A stretch of 64,000 nucleotides of DNA from Puniceicoccaceae bacterium (GTDB lineage: Bacteria; Verrucomicrobiota; Verrucomicrobiia; Opitutales; JAFGAQ01), in contig JBEGIR010000026.1 of NCBI GenBank assembly GCA_040224245.1, positions 64,414 through 128,413 on the forward strand, written 5' to 3'. Each line of letters begins with the position of its first letter. Position 1 is the stretch's first letter. Positions 43,913-51,529 of this stretch are shown here, piece by piece. The position numbers were made by a program, and so were the translations under genes. The notes beneath the pieces were generated by a model that was not told where the DNA came from, did no database searches, and was given only the letters and a program-made list of their open reading frames with translations.

Positions 43913-44836
43913 TCAGATCACCTTGTTCCAGGTGTCCTTGAGGGTGTGGGCTGACTTGAGCAGGGCCTGTTTCTCCTTGGGCCAAAGCTCAATTTCAAGG
44001 TGTCCTTCAACGCCTCTCTTGCCCACCACGGTTGGCACGCTGAGAGAAATGTCACGAATACCATAACACCCCTTCTGCACGCTCGACACTGGCAGGATTT
44101 GCTTCTTGTCCAACAGCACCGAGTGTATCGTTTCGGCAATCGTTGCTCCAACGGCCCATCCCGCACCACCTTTGCGCTTGATGACTTCGGCTCCGCTACC
44201 ACGGGTGCGCTCGAAGATCTGATTTTCAAAATTGGGTCGAAGCGACGGATAACCCTTAAGGGCAAGTCCTGCCGCGGTAGCACTGCTCCAGATCGGAACC
44301 ATCGTATCCCCATGTTCCCCGAGTATCAAGGCCTTGACCTGCGAGGTGGGGATACCCATGTCCTGCGCGATCAGTGAGCGAAAGCGCGCAGTGTCCAGCA
44401 TCGTGCCCAATCCATAGACCTGCCGCACATCCACGTTGAGGGTCTGAGCGGCAAGGTGGGTGAGAATGTCGACCGGATTCGAGACCACAAAAAACTGTGC
44501 ATCCGAGCGGTATCCCGCGTCCTGTATACTGCCGAGTATCTGCTTGAACAGCAAAACGTTGCGATTGATCAGGTCCAGCCGCGACTCATCCGGCTTTCGC
44601 CGCAATCCCGCCGTAATCACAAACAGGTCAGAATCGGCCGCACGCGCATAGTCACCCGCATAGATGCGCTGATCGCCAAGGGATGAAGCTCCGTGCAGCA
44701 GGTCCAGCGCCTCCCCTTCGGCAAGCTCCTGATTGGCATCGAGGATCTGAATGTCGCTCACCAATCCTGCACACTGCAGGGCAAAGGCTGCGTTGGAGCC
44801 GACTCTGCCGCCTCCTCCAATAATGGTTACTTTCAT
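43913..44836 (-). CDS. lactate/malate dehydrogenase-family protein of the BMC locus
   Basis: A 307-residue NAD-dependent dehydrogenase of the LDH/MDH fold. The nucleotide-binding IIGGGGRVGSNAA, VSNPVDILTH and the catalytic His in LGEHGDTMVPIWS are intact. At the substrate-specificity loop it has TAGLRRKPDESR, where L-lactate dehydrogenases have Gln; Arg is usual at this place in malate dehydrogenases. In PVM microcompartment loci this enzyme is thought to regenerate NAD+ by reducing lactaldehyde to propanediol; whether it does so here is inference. Start: ATG at 44836; a TTG at 44842 adds two residues. It lies after the aldolase in the operon. Confidence 0.87.
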   Translation of the reverse strand: MKVTIIGGGGRVGSNAAFALQCAGLVSDIQILDANQELAEGEALDLLHGASSLGDQRIYAGDYARAADSDLFVITAGLRRKPDESRLDLINRNVLLFKQILGSIQDAGYRSDAQFFVVSNPVDILTHLAAQTLNVDVRQVYGLGTMLDTARFRSLIAQDMGIPTSQVKALILGEHGDTMVPIWSSATAAGLALKGYPSLRPNFENQIFERTRGSGAEVIKRKGGAGWAVGATIAETIHSVLLDKKQILPVSSVQKGCYGIRDISLSVPTVVGKRGVEGHLEIELWPKEKQALLKSAHTLKDTWNKVI

Positions 44837-44909
44837 AGACAAAATTTTCGGATTGATGGGGGGTTCTGTTTGGACCGTATTTCGATGCGTTCAGCTCGTT
44901 CCACTCTGT

Positions 44910-46034
44910 TCAACCGTTGCCACAGGAGCACACGTCACTGCCCAGCTGACTGAAAATCTCTCGCGTGATGGCGCGTACAAGGTCTTCGGCATCCGCATCT
45001 TCACTCTGAGCACGGTTGTCCCCAGGCATCGGACACTGCCCCATCATGTGGCTGATGAATCCCGGACGAAAGTCGGAGTTGTCGCAGAGTTCACACTCGC
45101 GCAGATTCTCCCGTTTGTCCTCCATGCCCAGATTCTTGCGGATCGCAATCAATTCCTTGGCTTCGTTTCCACTGATGGGAGTCAGTTCCTTTCCAAGCAT
45201 GGAAGCGACCCAAACCGTCTTGCAGTATGACTCAGTGTTTTCCATCTTCCAGTAGGCATCTTCGATATCCTTGCCCCAGGTGATCACGCCGTGGTTGAGC
45301 ATGAGCACAGCCATGTGTTCCACTGCGACACGACCCACTTCATCCGCATTTGCGGGAGAACCGGGTGTGCGGTATTGCGCCAGTCCGATCTCCCCGAGAA
45401 ATACTTCCGCTTCGGGGATCAGGCATGTCGGCGGTCGCACTTTCGCTACGGCAAAGGCCGTTGCGTGCGGCGGGTGGGCATGGCAACACGCTTTGGCTTT
45501 GGGTTGACGCTTCATGATTGCCAGGTGAGTCATCGCTTCACTGGTACGCTTGAGCCGACCCGCAATCTGATTTCCCTCAAGATCGATCAGCGCCATGTCA
45601 TCCGCCTGCATGAAGCCCTTGCAAATCAGGGTCGGGGTGCAGAGCACAAGGTTGTCCCCCACACGAACCGTAAGGTTGCCCCCGTTCCCATCGGTGTATT
45701 CCCGCTGCCACATGCGCTGCCCCATCAGTGCCATTTGCTCGCGAACACGGGTGACTTCAGGCGAATAATAAAATGCGCGGATTTCTTCACGGGTCTGGGG
45801 ATCCTTGCCCGGCTCCCAGCTGAATTCATTGTCGGGCAACACAGGATCACCAAAGAGATCATCCCCATCCGCCCGCTTTACCGCCGCAGAAACGCGCTTG
45901 CGCGAACCCGCCTGGTGCTGGTTGAGCAAATCCTTGGCAGATGGTGTCAAAATCGCCTCTGCCGGAATCGATTCAATGCCCTTTCCTTCCTTGAGCAGGC
46001 TCTCCACCGTGCTCGCTGTAATCACTCGTTTCAT
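44910..46034 (-). CDS. class II aldolase (rhamnulose/fuculose-1-phosphate type) of the BMC
   Basis: Cleaves rhamnulose-1-phosphate or fuculose-1-phosphate to dihydroxyacetone phosphate plus lactaldehyde, zinc-dependent. The 374-residue protein is longer than the usual 270, because about 90 residues precede the aldolase domain. It carries an N-terminal region VITASTVESLLKEGKGIE then IPAEAILTPSAKDLL. Residues from about 90 form the class II aldolase/adducin domain with zinc His pairs in CCHAHPPHATAF and LNHGVITWGKD. The C-terminus is Cys-rich (ECELCDN and CSCGNG). The N-terminal region suggests an encapsulation signal. Start ATG at 46034 is the first Met compatible with that region. Confidence 0.88.
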   Translation of the reverse strand: MKRVITASTVESLLKEGKGIESIPAEAILTPSAKDLLNQHQAGSRKRVSAAVKRADGDDLFGDPVLPDNEFSWEPGKDPQTREEIRAFYYSPEVTRVREQMALMGQRMWQREYTDGNGGNLTVRVGDNLVLCTPTLICKGFMQADDMALIDLEGNQIAGRLKRTSEAMTHLAIMKRQPKAKACCHAHPPHATAFAVAKVRPPTCLIPEAEVFLGEIGLAQYRTPGSPANADEVGRVAVEHMAVLMLNHGVITWGKDIEDAYWKMENTESYCKTVWVASMLGKELTPISGNEAKELIAIRKNLGMEDKRENLRECELCDNSDFRPGFISHMMGQCPMPGDNRAQSEDADAEDLVRAITREIFSQLGSDVCSCGNG

Positions 46035-46072
46035 AAAGGTTGTTTCGTTAAAATGATAAAATCCAAATTTGC

Positions 46073-46369
46073 TCACGGCGCCCACTGCATCTGATCCACA
46101 ATGACCGCATTGGTGGCATCCACCGGAATCGGTTGGGGGAAGGGCAACATGGCTTCTCCCCCTTCGGTAAATCCAATCACATCTCCTTCCCTGGCTCCAA
46201 GATTGTCATAGACAACCGTGCTCGGCTCCTCCCAGGGAATTGTCGTACCTCCGGCATGAGCAGCAATCTGCGCACGCCCCATTGGCGCAACAATCAACCA
46301 CCTCGCCCCGGAAAGGGAGGGTTCGTGCTGACTGAGCACCACGCGTCCAATCACCTTGCCGAACCTCAT
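46073..46369 (-). CDS. BMC-P shell protein (EutN/CcmL family), copy 1
   Basis: Pentameric vertex protein of a bacterial microcompartment. The 98-residue chain starts RFGKVIGRVVLSQHEPSLSG, a family-typical first strand, and continues to GDVIGFTEGGEA and IPVDATNAVIVDQMQW, matching the EutN/CcmL beta barrel. Its start at 46369 overlaps the next BMC-P stop as ATGA. Three BMC-P genes occur in this locus; this is the last of them in transcription order, directly before the aldolase. Confidence 0.92.
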   Translation of the reverse strand: MRFGKVIGRVVLSQHEPSLSGARWLIVAPMGRAQIAAHAGGTTIPWEEPSTVVYDNLGAREGDVIGFTEGGEAMLPFPQPIPVDATNAVIVDQMQWAP

Positions 46370-46647
46370 GATGCCGTCCTTTCGTTGCTGTGGGAATCCA
46401 CTATGCCCACGACCACATTGCGCAGGGGCGTTTTGGGATCCTTGAGCCATACCTGGCAGGCGTCACCATCTGCATCCACCAGCACCGTATTGCCAATGCC
46501 CGCTCCAAGCCAATCCCCGGCACCGACAATGCGTCCGGTGCCATTACCATCATGCCCGAGCACCTCGCAGAGCAGCAGGCGGACCCCGCGAAGTCCGGGA
46601 TGACAGGCGGCCTGTGTCACGTTGCCAACGATGCGTGCGAGAATCAT
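46366..46647 (-). CDS. BMC-P shell protein (EutN/CcmL family), copy 2
   Basis: A 93-residue microcompartment vertex protein. MILARIVGNVTQAACHPGLRG opens the fold, GIGNTVLVDADGDACQVW is the middle and LRNVVVGIVDSH closes it. Among the three BMC-P copies this one has an extra Cys-rich loop (AACHPG and LLLCEV). The frame is open upstream to 46845 inside the PduP gene, but the ATG at 46647 is the family start. It overlaps the following BMC-P by four bases and lies 26 bases after pduP. Confidence 0.91.
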   Translation of the reverse strand: MILARIVGNVTQAACHPGLRGVRLLLCEVLGHDGNGTGRIVGAGDWLGAGIGNTVLVDADGDACQVWLKDPKTPLRNVVVGIVDSHSNERTAS

Positions 46648-46673
46648 GCGTTTGAGTTCCGGTTTGGTTTCAA

Positions 46674-48122
46674 TCAGGCGATGATGTTCAACTGGTCCAC
46701 CATCACACAGCGGCGCTTGCGCGTGAAGGTCAGGGTGGTGACGATTCCCTCCCCAGTCGTCGTTGCGATCGAGTAGTTGAGATAGCCCTCTCCACCGAGT
46801 CCAAGGCCGGCAACGCTGGGTCCATTCTTCACAAAGAGCGTGCAATCCATGCGACGCCCCATCTGCGTCAGGTTGTCCAGATTTTTGGAGTGCATGATCG
46901 CGGAATGCCGATACTGATGCTCACTCTGATAGGCGAACTCAATGGCTTCATTCACGTCCCGTGCACGCACAACCGGGATCACTGGCATCATCTGTTCCTC
47001 CTGCACAAAGGGGCACTCCATCGAGCACTCGGCAAACAATACTTCGGTCGAGTCGGGACAACTTGCTCCAGCAACCTTTGCCAGCACTGTCGCGTCCTTG
47101 CCCACGTAGTCCCGGTTGAGCACAGGGTGCGAACATCCGCCTCCGTCTTCGCGGTAAGTAAACACTTCTCCTGCCAGACGACTCATTTGCTCCGGTTTGA
47201 GCAAGTGTGCCCCCGCGCGCTGGAAGGCCTGCAAAAACTCGCGATACACCTTGTCCACGACGATCACTTGCTTTTCACCAATGCAAAGCAGGTTGTTGTC
47301 ATACCCACCACCCTGTATGATGCAGCGCGCCGCAAGATCCAGATCCGCCGACTCATCAACCACCACTGGTGGGTTGCCAGGTCCCGCGCAGATCGCCCGC
47401 TTGCCGCTCTTCATCGCAGCCGCCACCACAGCCGGTCCACCTGTGATGCAGAGCAGGTCGATATTGTCCGAAGCACACAGCTCGTTAAAGGATTCAATTG
47501 AGGGCTTTTCGATGATCGTAACCAGGTTCTCAATTCCGGTTTTGTGAAAGATCGCATCATTGATAAACGCAATTGCCTCCGCAGCGCAGCCCGCTCCTCC
47601 GGGGTGTGCGTTGAAAACAATGCCATTGCCCGCAGATACCATGCTCACGATGTTGCCCGCTATCGTGGGAATCGAATGCGTCACGGGCGTGATGCCCGCA
47701 ATCACACCAAAGGGTGCATACTCTTCGAGCGTGATGCCGTGGTCTCCGCTAAGTCCGTTCGGTGCCAACCACTCGATGCCCGGCACCAGCTTCACAATCT
47801 GAAGTTTTTCAATCTTGTGGTCGAGGCGGCCTATGCCTGTTTCCGCAAACTCCAGTTTCCCCCACTCAACCGCTTTGCTCTCGCAGATCTGCTTGACGAG
47901 ATTGACAATCTCCACTCGTGCGGCAATGCCTTTTGCCCGAAGCTGGGACTGCCCTTTAGCCGCTGCTGCGGCCGCTTCGGCGGCCGTTTCAAAGACGCCC
48001 CTGCGGCGGGCTGAGGTCGTGCGAACCGTTGGTGCTGCAGGCTTGGATGCCGCTGTGCTTCCACTTTCCTGCAACTTGGCAAGCACTTCTGCAACCACGG
48101 TTGAAATGAGTTGTTTATCCAT
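46674..48122 (-). CDS. pduP: CoA-acylating aldehyde dehydrogenase (PduP-like)
   Basis: Converts lactaldehyde, in the PVM system, to lactyl-CoA with reduction of NAD+. The 482-residue protein has an N-terminal amphipathic helix (KQLISTVVAEVLAKLQES, residues 3-20), the usual encapsulation peptide, then a Ser/Ala/Pro linker. The aldehyde dehydrogenase domain follows from about 45. The cofactor loop FGVIAGITPVTHSIPT and the catalytic Cys in GYDNNLLCIGEK are present. It starts inside the end of the preceding BMC-P gene (8-base overlap). PduP proteins normally use propionaldehyde; the rhamnose context argues for lactaldehyde. Confidence 0.92.
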   Translation of the reverse strand: MDKQLISTVVAEVLAKLQESGSTAASKPAAPTVRTTSARRRGVFETAAEAAAAAAKGQSQLRAKGIAARVEIVNLVKQICESKAVEWGKLEFAETGIGRLDHKIEKLQIVKLVPGIEWLAPNGLSGDHGITLEEYAPFGVIAGITPVTHSIPTIAGNIVSMVSAGNGIVFNAHPGGAGCAAEAIAFINDAIFHKTGIENLVTIIEKPSIESFNELCASDNIDLLCITGGPAVVAAAMKSGKRAICAGPGNPPVVVDESADLDLAARCIIQGGGYDNNLLCIGEKQVIVVDKVYREFLQAFQRAGAHLLKPEQMSRLAGEVFTYREDGGGCSHPVLNRDYVGKDATVLAKVAGASCPDSTEVLFAECSMECPFVQEEQMMPVIPVVRARDVNEAIEFAYQSEHQYRHSAIMHSKNLDNLTQMGRRMDCTLFVKNGPSVAGLGLGGEGYLNYSIATTTGEGIVTTLTFTRKRRCVMVDQLNIIA

Positions 48123-48435
48123 TCGAAGAACTACTTTGATAAGTTGATTTGCCGAGAACCTTCACGGAGTCGACAATGCCGACCACGGACGCATCCACGG
48201 GAACCCCTTTGAGTCCAGTCACCTGGCGGGCAGAACTGCCTTGAACAAACAGCACCACTTCGCCCGTTCCCGCTCCCATCGTGTCCACCGCGACGATTGT
48301 ATTTGCCCCATCCCTGAACTTGGCGGGGTCTGCCGGGTCCACCAATAGCGGACGGAGCATCACCAGGCGCCTGCCCTGAAGGCTGGACTCCTTCTTGGTA
48401 GCAACCACCTGGCCTATGACTTTGGCTACAAACAT
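48115..48435 (-). CDS. BMC-P shell protein (EutN/CcmL family), copy 3
   Basis: A 106-residue microcompartment vertex protein. MFVAKVIGQVVATKKESSLQG is the family opening, with VAVDTMGAGTGEVVLFVQGSSAR in the middle and VDASVVGIVDSVKV at the end. This copy is closest to the canonical CcmL/EutN profile. It precedes pduP and overlaps its start by eight bases. The C-terminus is a Ser-rich tail (STYQSSSSNG). Confidence 0.93.
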   Translation of the reverse strand: MFVAKVIGQVVATKKESSLQGRRLVMLRPLLVDPADPAKFRDGANTIVAVDTMGAGTGEVVLFVQGSSARQVTGLKGVPVDASVVGIVDSVKVLGKSTYQSSSSNG

Positions 48436-48471
48436 GTTTTGTGCGGATTCGTTGCCGAATCGCGTTCGGGG

Positions 48472-48774
48472 TTATTTCGCAGCGGGCTTGCGCGCAGCAC
48501 TGGCTTTGGGCAACACCGTAGCGATGCCATCACTGGGACGCGCAATCACATGTGCACTGAGCACCTCACCGATTGCCTGCGCGGCTTCCACTCCCGCATC
48601 TATCGCAGCCTTGACCGCAGCGACGTTGCCAGAAACGGTGACACTGACCATCGCGCTTCCCACGTTTTTCATGGGGCCGACTACTTCAACGTCAGCAGCC
48701 TTGAGCATCGCATCAGTGCCAATGATCAGCGCTGACATACCTTTGGTTTCGAGAAGTCCAATTGCTTGTTGCAT
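48472..48774 (-). CDS. BMC-H shell protein with basic C-terminal tail
   Basis: Hexameric shell protein with the BMC domain; 100 residues. It opens QQAIGLLETKGMSALIIGTDAM, continues DVEVVGPMKNVGSAMVSVTVSGNVAAVKAAIDAG and has VLSAHVIARPSDG. A tail KASAARKPAAK extends past the domain and is Ala/Lys-rich, unlike the other two copies. The frame is open to 48813 but the ATG at 48774, preceded by AAGGA, is the better start. It lies between the kinase and the BMC-P copy 3. Confidence 0.93.
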   Translation of the reverse strand: MQQAIGLLETKGMSALIIGTDAMLKAADVEVVGPMKNVGSAMVSVTVSGNVAAVKAAIDAGVEAAQAIGEVLSAHVIARPSDGIATVLPKASAARKPAAK

Positions 48775-48826
48775 GTTTTTCCTTGGTTTGGTTTTTGAAA
48801 GGGATTCTGCCATCCGGGGATCCTCA

Positions 48827-50023
48827 TCAGGCAGGTTTAGGTGGGTTGGAACCCAAAAATCTTGCAGTTTCGCGCGCCACTACGAGTTCCTCATTCGCGG
48901 GTATCACAAAAACTTTCACAGGACTGTCGCTTTGACTGATGCAGGCTTCCACTCCCCGCACCTCCGCGTTGCGCCGCGCATCGAGCCGTATTCCATATGC
49001 CTCAAGTCCTTCACAGACTGCCGCTCTCAGGAAGTCGGCATTTTCCCCGATGCCCGCGGTAAAGACCAGCGCATCCAACCCGCCCATCTGAAAGGCGTAG
49101 GCTCCGAGGTAGCTGCGAATACTGTAGACCAGGGAATCCATCGCAAGGCGCGCTCGTGCATGTCCGTTCGAAGCGTGTTCCCAGATGTCCCGCACATCAT
49201 TGCTCACCCCCGAAAGTCCCAGCAGTCCCGACTCCCGGGTCAGCTGGAGTTCCACTTCTTCCATGCTCAGCCCCAGCGTCTTCATCACATAAGTGGCCGC
49301 CATGGAGTCCAGTTCGCCCACTCGGTTATTCTGCGGCAATCCACTCTGGGGACTCAGTCCCATACTCGTGTCGATCGCACAGCCATTGAGAATTCCCGTG
49401 ACCGAGCTGCTTCCGCCCAAGTGACAGGAAACAACCCGTAGTGGCGAGTCCGCCACTGGTGCAAGTTCACCATGATACAGATTCTGCACGCGCTGTGCCA
49501 CATCGTCACGCCCCATCAGTTGTGCAGAACGTTCGGCAATATACTTGTGGCTCGCTCCATGAAATCCATGACGCCGCACGCCAATCGCCTCCCAACTCTC
49601 CGGTACCGCGTAGTGCCGACTCGCAGGAATGGCCCACTGATAAAATGCGGTTTCATACAATGCTACCAGTCGCGCGCGGGGCAGCGCCCTGGCAAATTGC
49701 TCAATCCCGTTGGCATAGGCCGGATTGTGCGCTGGTGCAAGCGGTGCTGATTTGCGCAGGTCTGCAATCACATGCGCATCAGCAGCCACACAACCCGTGA
49801 CCTCAAAACCGAGCACCGTCTTAAATCCCACCGCATCAATGGCCTCCGGTCCCGTCAAGTGCCCTTCGGATTGCATCTGTGCAAGCGCATCCCGAATGCA
49901 CACCGCATAGTCGGCCACCCGCTCGTACCCACCCTTGGTGAGCAGCTTGAGCGCGTCCGTATTCCCTTCAAACAAGCGATATTTGAAGGAGGTCGAACCG
50001 AGGTTTGCAACCAGGATGTGCAT
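48827..50023 (-). CDS. acetate-kinase-family carboxylate kinase of the BMC locus
   Basis: ASKHA-fold kinase expected to make ATP from an acyl phosphate, here probably lactyl-phosphate. The 398-residue protein keeps HNPAYANGIEQF, RRHGFHGASHKYI, IDTSMGLSPQSG, FTAGIGENADFLR and IPANEELVVARE of AckA. However, the region VGHRVVHGG of canonical AckA, containing a substrate-contacting Arg, reads VGFKTVLGF. The Arg is therefore replaced by Lys and the His-Gly-Gly lost. This suggests altered substrate specificity. It lies inside the operon between BMC-H genes, like the AckA homologues of PVM loci. Confidence 0.88.
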   Translation of the reverse strand: MHILVANLGSTSFKYRLFEGNTDALKLLTKGGYERVADYAVCIRDALAQMQSEGHLTGPEAIDAVGFKTVLGFEVTGCVAADAHVIADLRKSAPLAPAHNPAYANGIEQFARALPRARLVALYETAFYQWAIPASRHYAVPESWEAIGVRRHGFHGASHKYIAERSAQLMGRDDVAQRVQNLYHGELAPVADSPLRVVSCHLGGSSSVTGILNGCAIDTSMGLSPQSGLPQNNRVGELDSMAATYVMKTLGLSMEEVELQLTRESGLLGLSGVSNDVRDIWEHASNGHARARLAMDSLVYSIRSYLGAYAFQMGGLDALVFTAGIGENADFLRAAVCEGLEAYGIRLDARRNAEVRGVEACISQSDSPVKVFVIPANEELVVARETARFLGSNPPKPA

Positions 50024-50079
50024 GGATGAAATACGTGTGTACGAGCGACAGGCAGAGGGGTATTTTCCCAGTTGATGCC

Positions 50080-50358
50080 TTATCCAATGAAGCTGCCGAG
50101 CTTTCCGAGATCGTCATGCGGACGCGCAATGACCTGCACAGCGACGATTTCTCCGACACGACTGCCTGCCTCCGCTCCCGCATCAACAGCTGCTTTCACC
50201 GATGCAACATCACCGGTGAAAAGTCCGCAGACCAGTCCGCTTCCGACTTTTTCCCAGCCGGTCATGGTGACGTCTGCCGCCTTGAGTGCTGCATCCGCAG
50301 CTTCGATCAGGGTCACGAGACCCTTGGTTTCAATCATTCCGAGTGCTTGTGAAGCCAT
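50080..50358 (-). CDS. BMC-H shell protein, copy 2
   Basis: A 92-residue hexameric shell protein. It has SQALGMIETKGLVTLIEAADAA at the start, WEKVGSGLVCGLFTGDVASVKAAVDAG in the middle and VQVIARPHDDL at the end, all hallmarks of the BMC domain. The central GSGLVCG has a Cys near the expected pore loop. It follows the third shell gene by 45 bases in transcription order and precedes the kinase. Confidence 0.94.
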   Translation of the reverse strand: MASQALGMIETKGLVTLIEAADAALKAADVTMTGWEKVGSGLVCGLFTGDVASVKAAVDAGAEAGSRVGEIVAVQVIARPHDDLGKLGSFIG

Positions 50359-50403
50359 ATTCGTTTCTTTCGTAAAGGTTTTGATTTGGAAAAAGTTACT
50401 GCC

Positions 50404-50673
50404 TCAGACTCCGAATTGCTTCAGGATGTCCCCGTGTGGTCGGGCAATGACATTGGAGGATACAAGCTCACCCACTTTCTGGGCTGCTTCTGCGCCGGCT
50501 TCCACCGCCGCTTTTACGCTTCCCACATCCCCTTTAACGATGACTGTGAGAAAGCCTCCACCGATCTGGACTTGTTTCAACAACTCCACACCAGCTGCTT
50601 TGGACATCGCGTCGCTGGCTTCAACACTGCCAACAAATCCGCGGGTTTCGATCATTCCGATTGATTCACTCAT
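50404..50673 (-). CDS. BMC-H shell protein, copy 1
   Basis: An 89-residue hexameric shell protein of the BMC domain family. The first strand is ESIGMIETRGFVGSVEASDAM, the central one QIGGGFLTVIVKGDVGSVKAAVEAG, and the end SSNVIARPHGDI. It follows pduL by 65 bases and is the first shell gene in the leftward operon. The pore loop differs from copy 2 (IGGGF against VGSGL), so mixed pores are likely. Confidence 0.94.
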   Translation of the reverse strand: MSESIGMIETRGFVGSVEASDAMSKAAGVELLKQVQIGGGFLTVIVKGDVGSVKAAVEAGAEAAQKVGELVSSNVIARPHGDILKQFGV

Positions 50674-50738
50674 ATTGCTTACCTGGGTTTATTTTTCTGA
50701 AAGTTTAGGGTTTGAAAAAGGGGTTGATAACGGAGCAT

Positions 50739-51410
50739 TCAGGACTTGAGCAGCTCACAATAGGAGTCGGGACCGAGGCCACAGGCGTTACCTTCGTCCG
50801 TATCCAGGTGCACTTCGAGCTTAAACTCCGGCTTCACACGGACAAACAGGCGGTCAAAGGTCACTCCGCACTCACCGTGAACTTTGAGTTTCATGAAGTC
50901 TTTGTCCTTCACACCATAATGCGCAGCATCTTCCGGGGACATGTGCACATGGATCGCCGCCCGGATCACGCCTTGCTTCATCTCAAAATATCCCTTGGGT
51001 CCCATCAGCATGCAGCCAGGTGTACCCGCAATGTCACCCGACTGCCGCACGGGGATATCAAACCCCAGCGAACGCGCATCCGTGTAGGCCAACTCCACCT
51101 GATTGATGTCGCGACAGGGTCCAAGGATGCGCAGGTTTGAGATCACACGACTGCGAGGACCAATCAGCGTGACCGACTCCTGGGCCGCATACTGCCCTTC
51201 CTGGTAAAGCCACTTCATCGGGGTGAGCTGGTGTCCGGATCCGAACAGAACCTCCACTGCTTCCTGAGTCAGGTGACAGTGCCTTGCACTCACGTTGACC
51301 AGAAGTGGGTTGGGCGCAGATGCCTGTGCGGGCAGCGGCCTGCCCAGGTGGTGATAGACACTTTCACGCACCAACTTCTCAATCATCATTCGGTCGGGGA
51401 TCACTTGCAT
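50739..51410 (-). CDS. pduL: phosphate propanoyltransferase PduL
   Basis: Exchanges CoA for phosphate on acyl-CoA, recycling CoA inside the compartment and giving acyl-phosphate. The 223-residue protein has the amphipathic N-terminal segment MIEKLVRESVYHHLG, the usual encapsulation peptide. The PduL zinc-site motifs follow: VNVSARHCHLT and RAAIHVHMSPEDAAHYGV. FDRLFVRVKPEFKLEVHLDTDEGNA is also typical (split here by one residue variation). First gene of the leftward operon, starting 120 bases from the divergent regulator. Confidence 0.94.
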   Translation of the reverse strand: MQVIPDRMMIEKLVRESVYHHLGRPLPAQASAPNPLLVNVSARHCHLTQEAVEVLFGSGHQLTPMKWLYQEGQYAAQESVTLIGPRSRVISNLRILGPCRDINQVELAYTDARSLGFDIPVRQSGDIAGTPGCMLMGPKGYFEMKQGVIRAAIHVHMSPEDAAHYGVKDKDFMKLKVHGECGVTFDRLFVRVKPEFKLEVHLDTDEGNACGLGPDSYCELLKS

Positions 51411-51529
51411 GTTTTCCGGTTTTGTGTTGGAAAATTGTGGTATTATTTGGGTTTTAAGTGCTTTTACTTTGACTAATCAAGCAAATAAACCAGATTTTAG
51501 AAGAAATTCCAACATTTTCCCACACAACC
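51411..51529. promoter_or_regulatory. divergent control region with paired 17-bp sites
   Basis: The 119-base gap between pduL and the DeoR-type gene is AT-rich. It holds two similar 17-base sequences in inverted orientation: gtgttggaaaattgtgg at 51424-51440 on the plus strand, and its relative gtgtgggaaaatgttgg on the minus strand at 51525-51509. They match at 14 of 17 positions. Each lies close to one start codon. They are candidate binding sites for the adjacent regulator; promoter boxes were not assigned. Confidence 0.5.
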
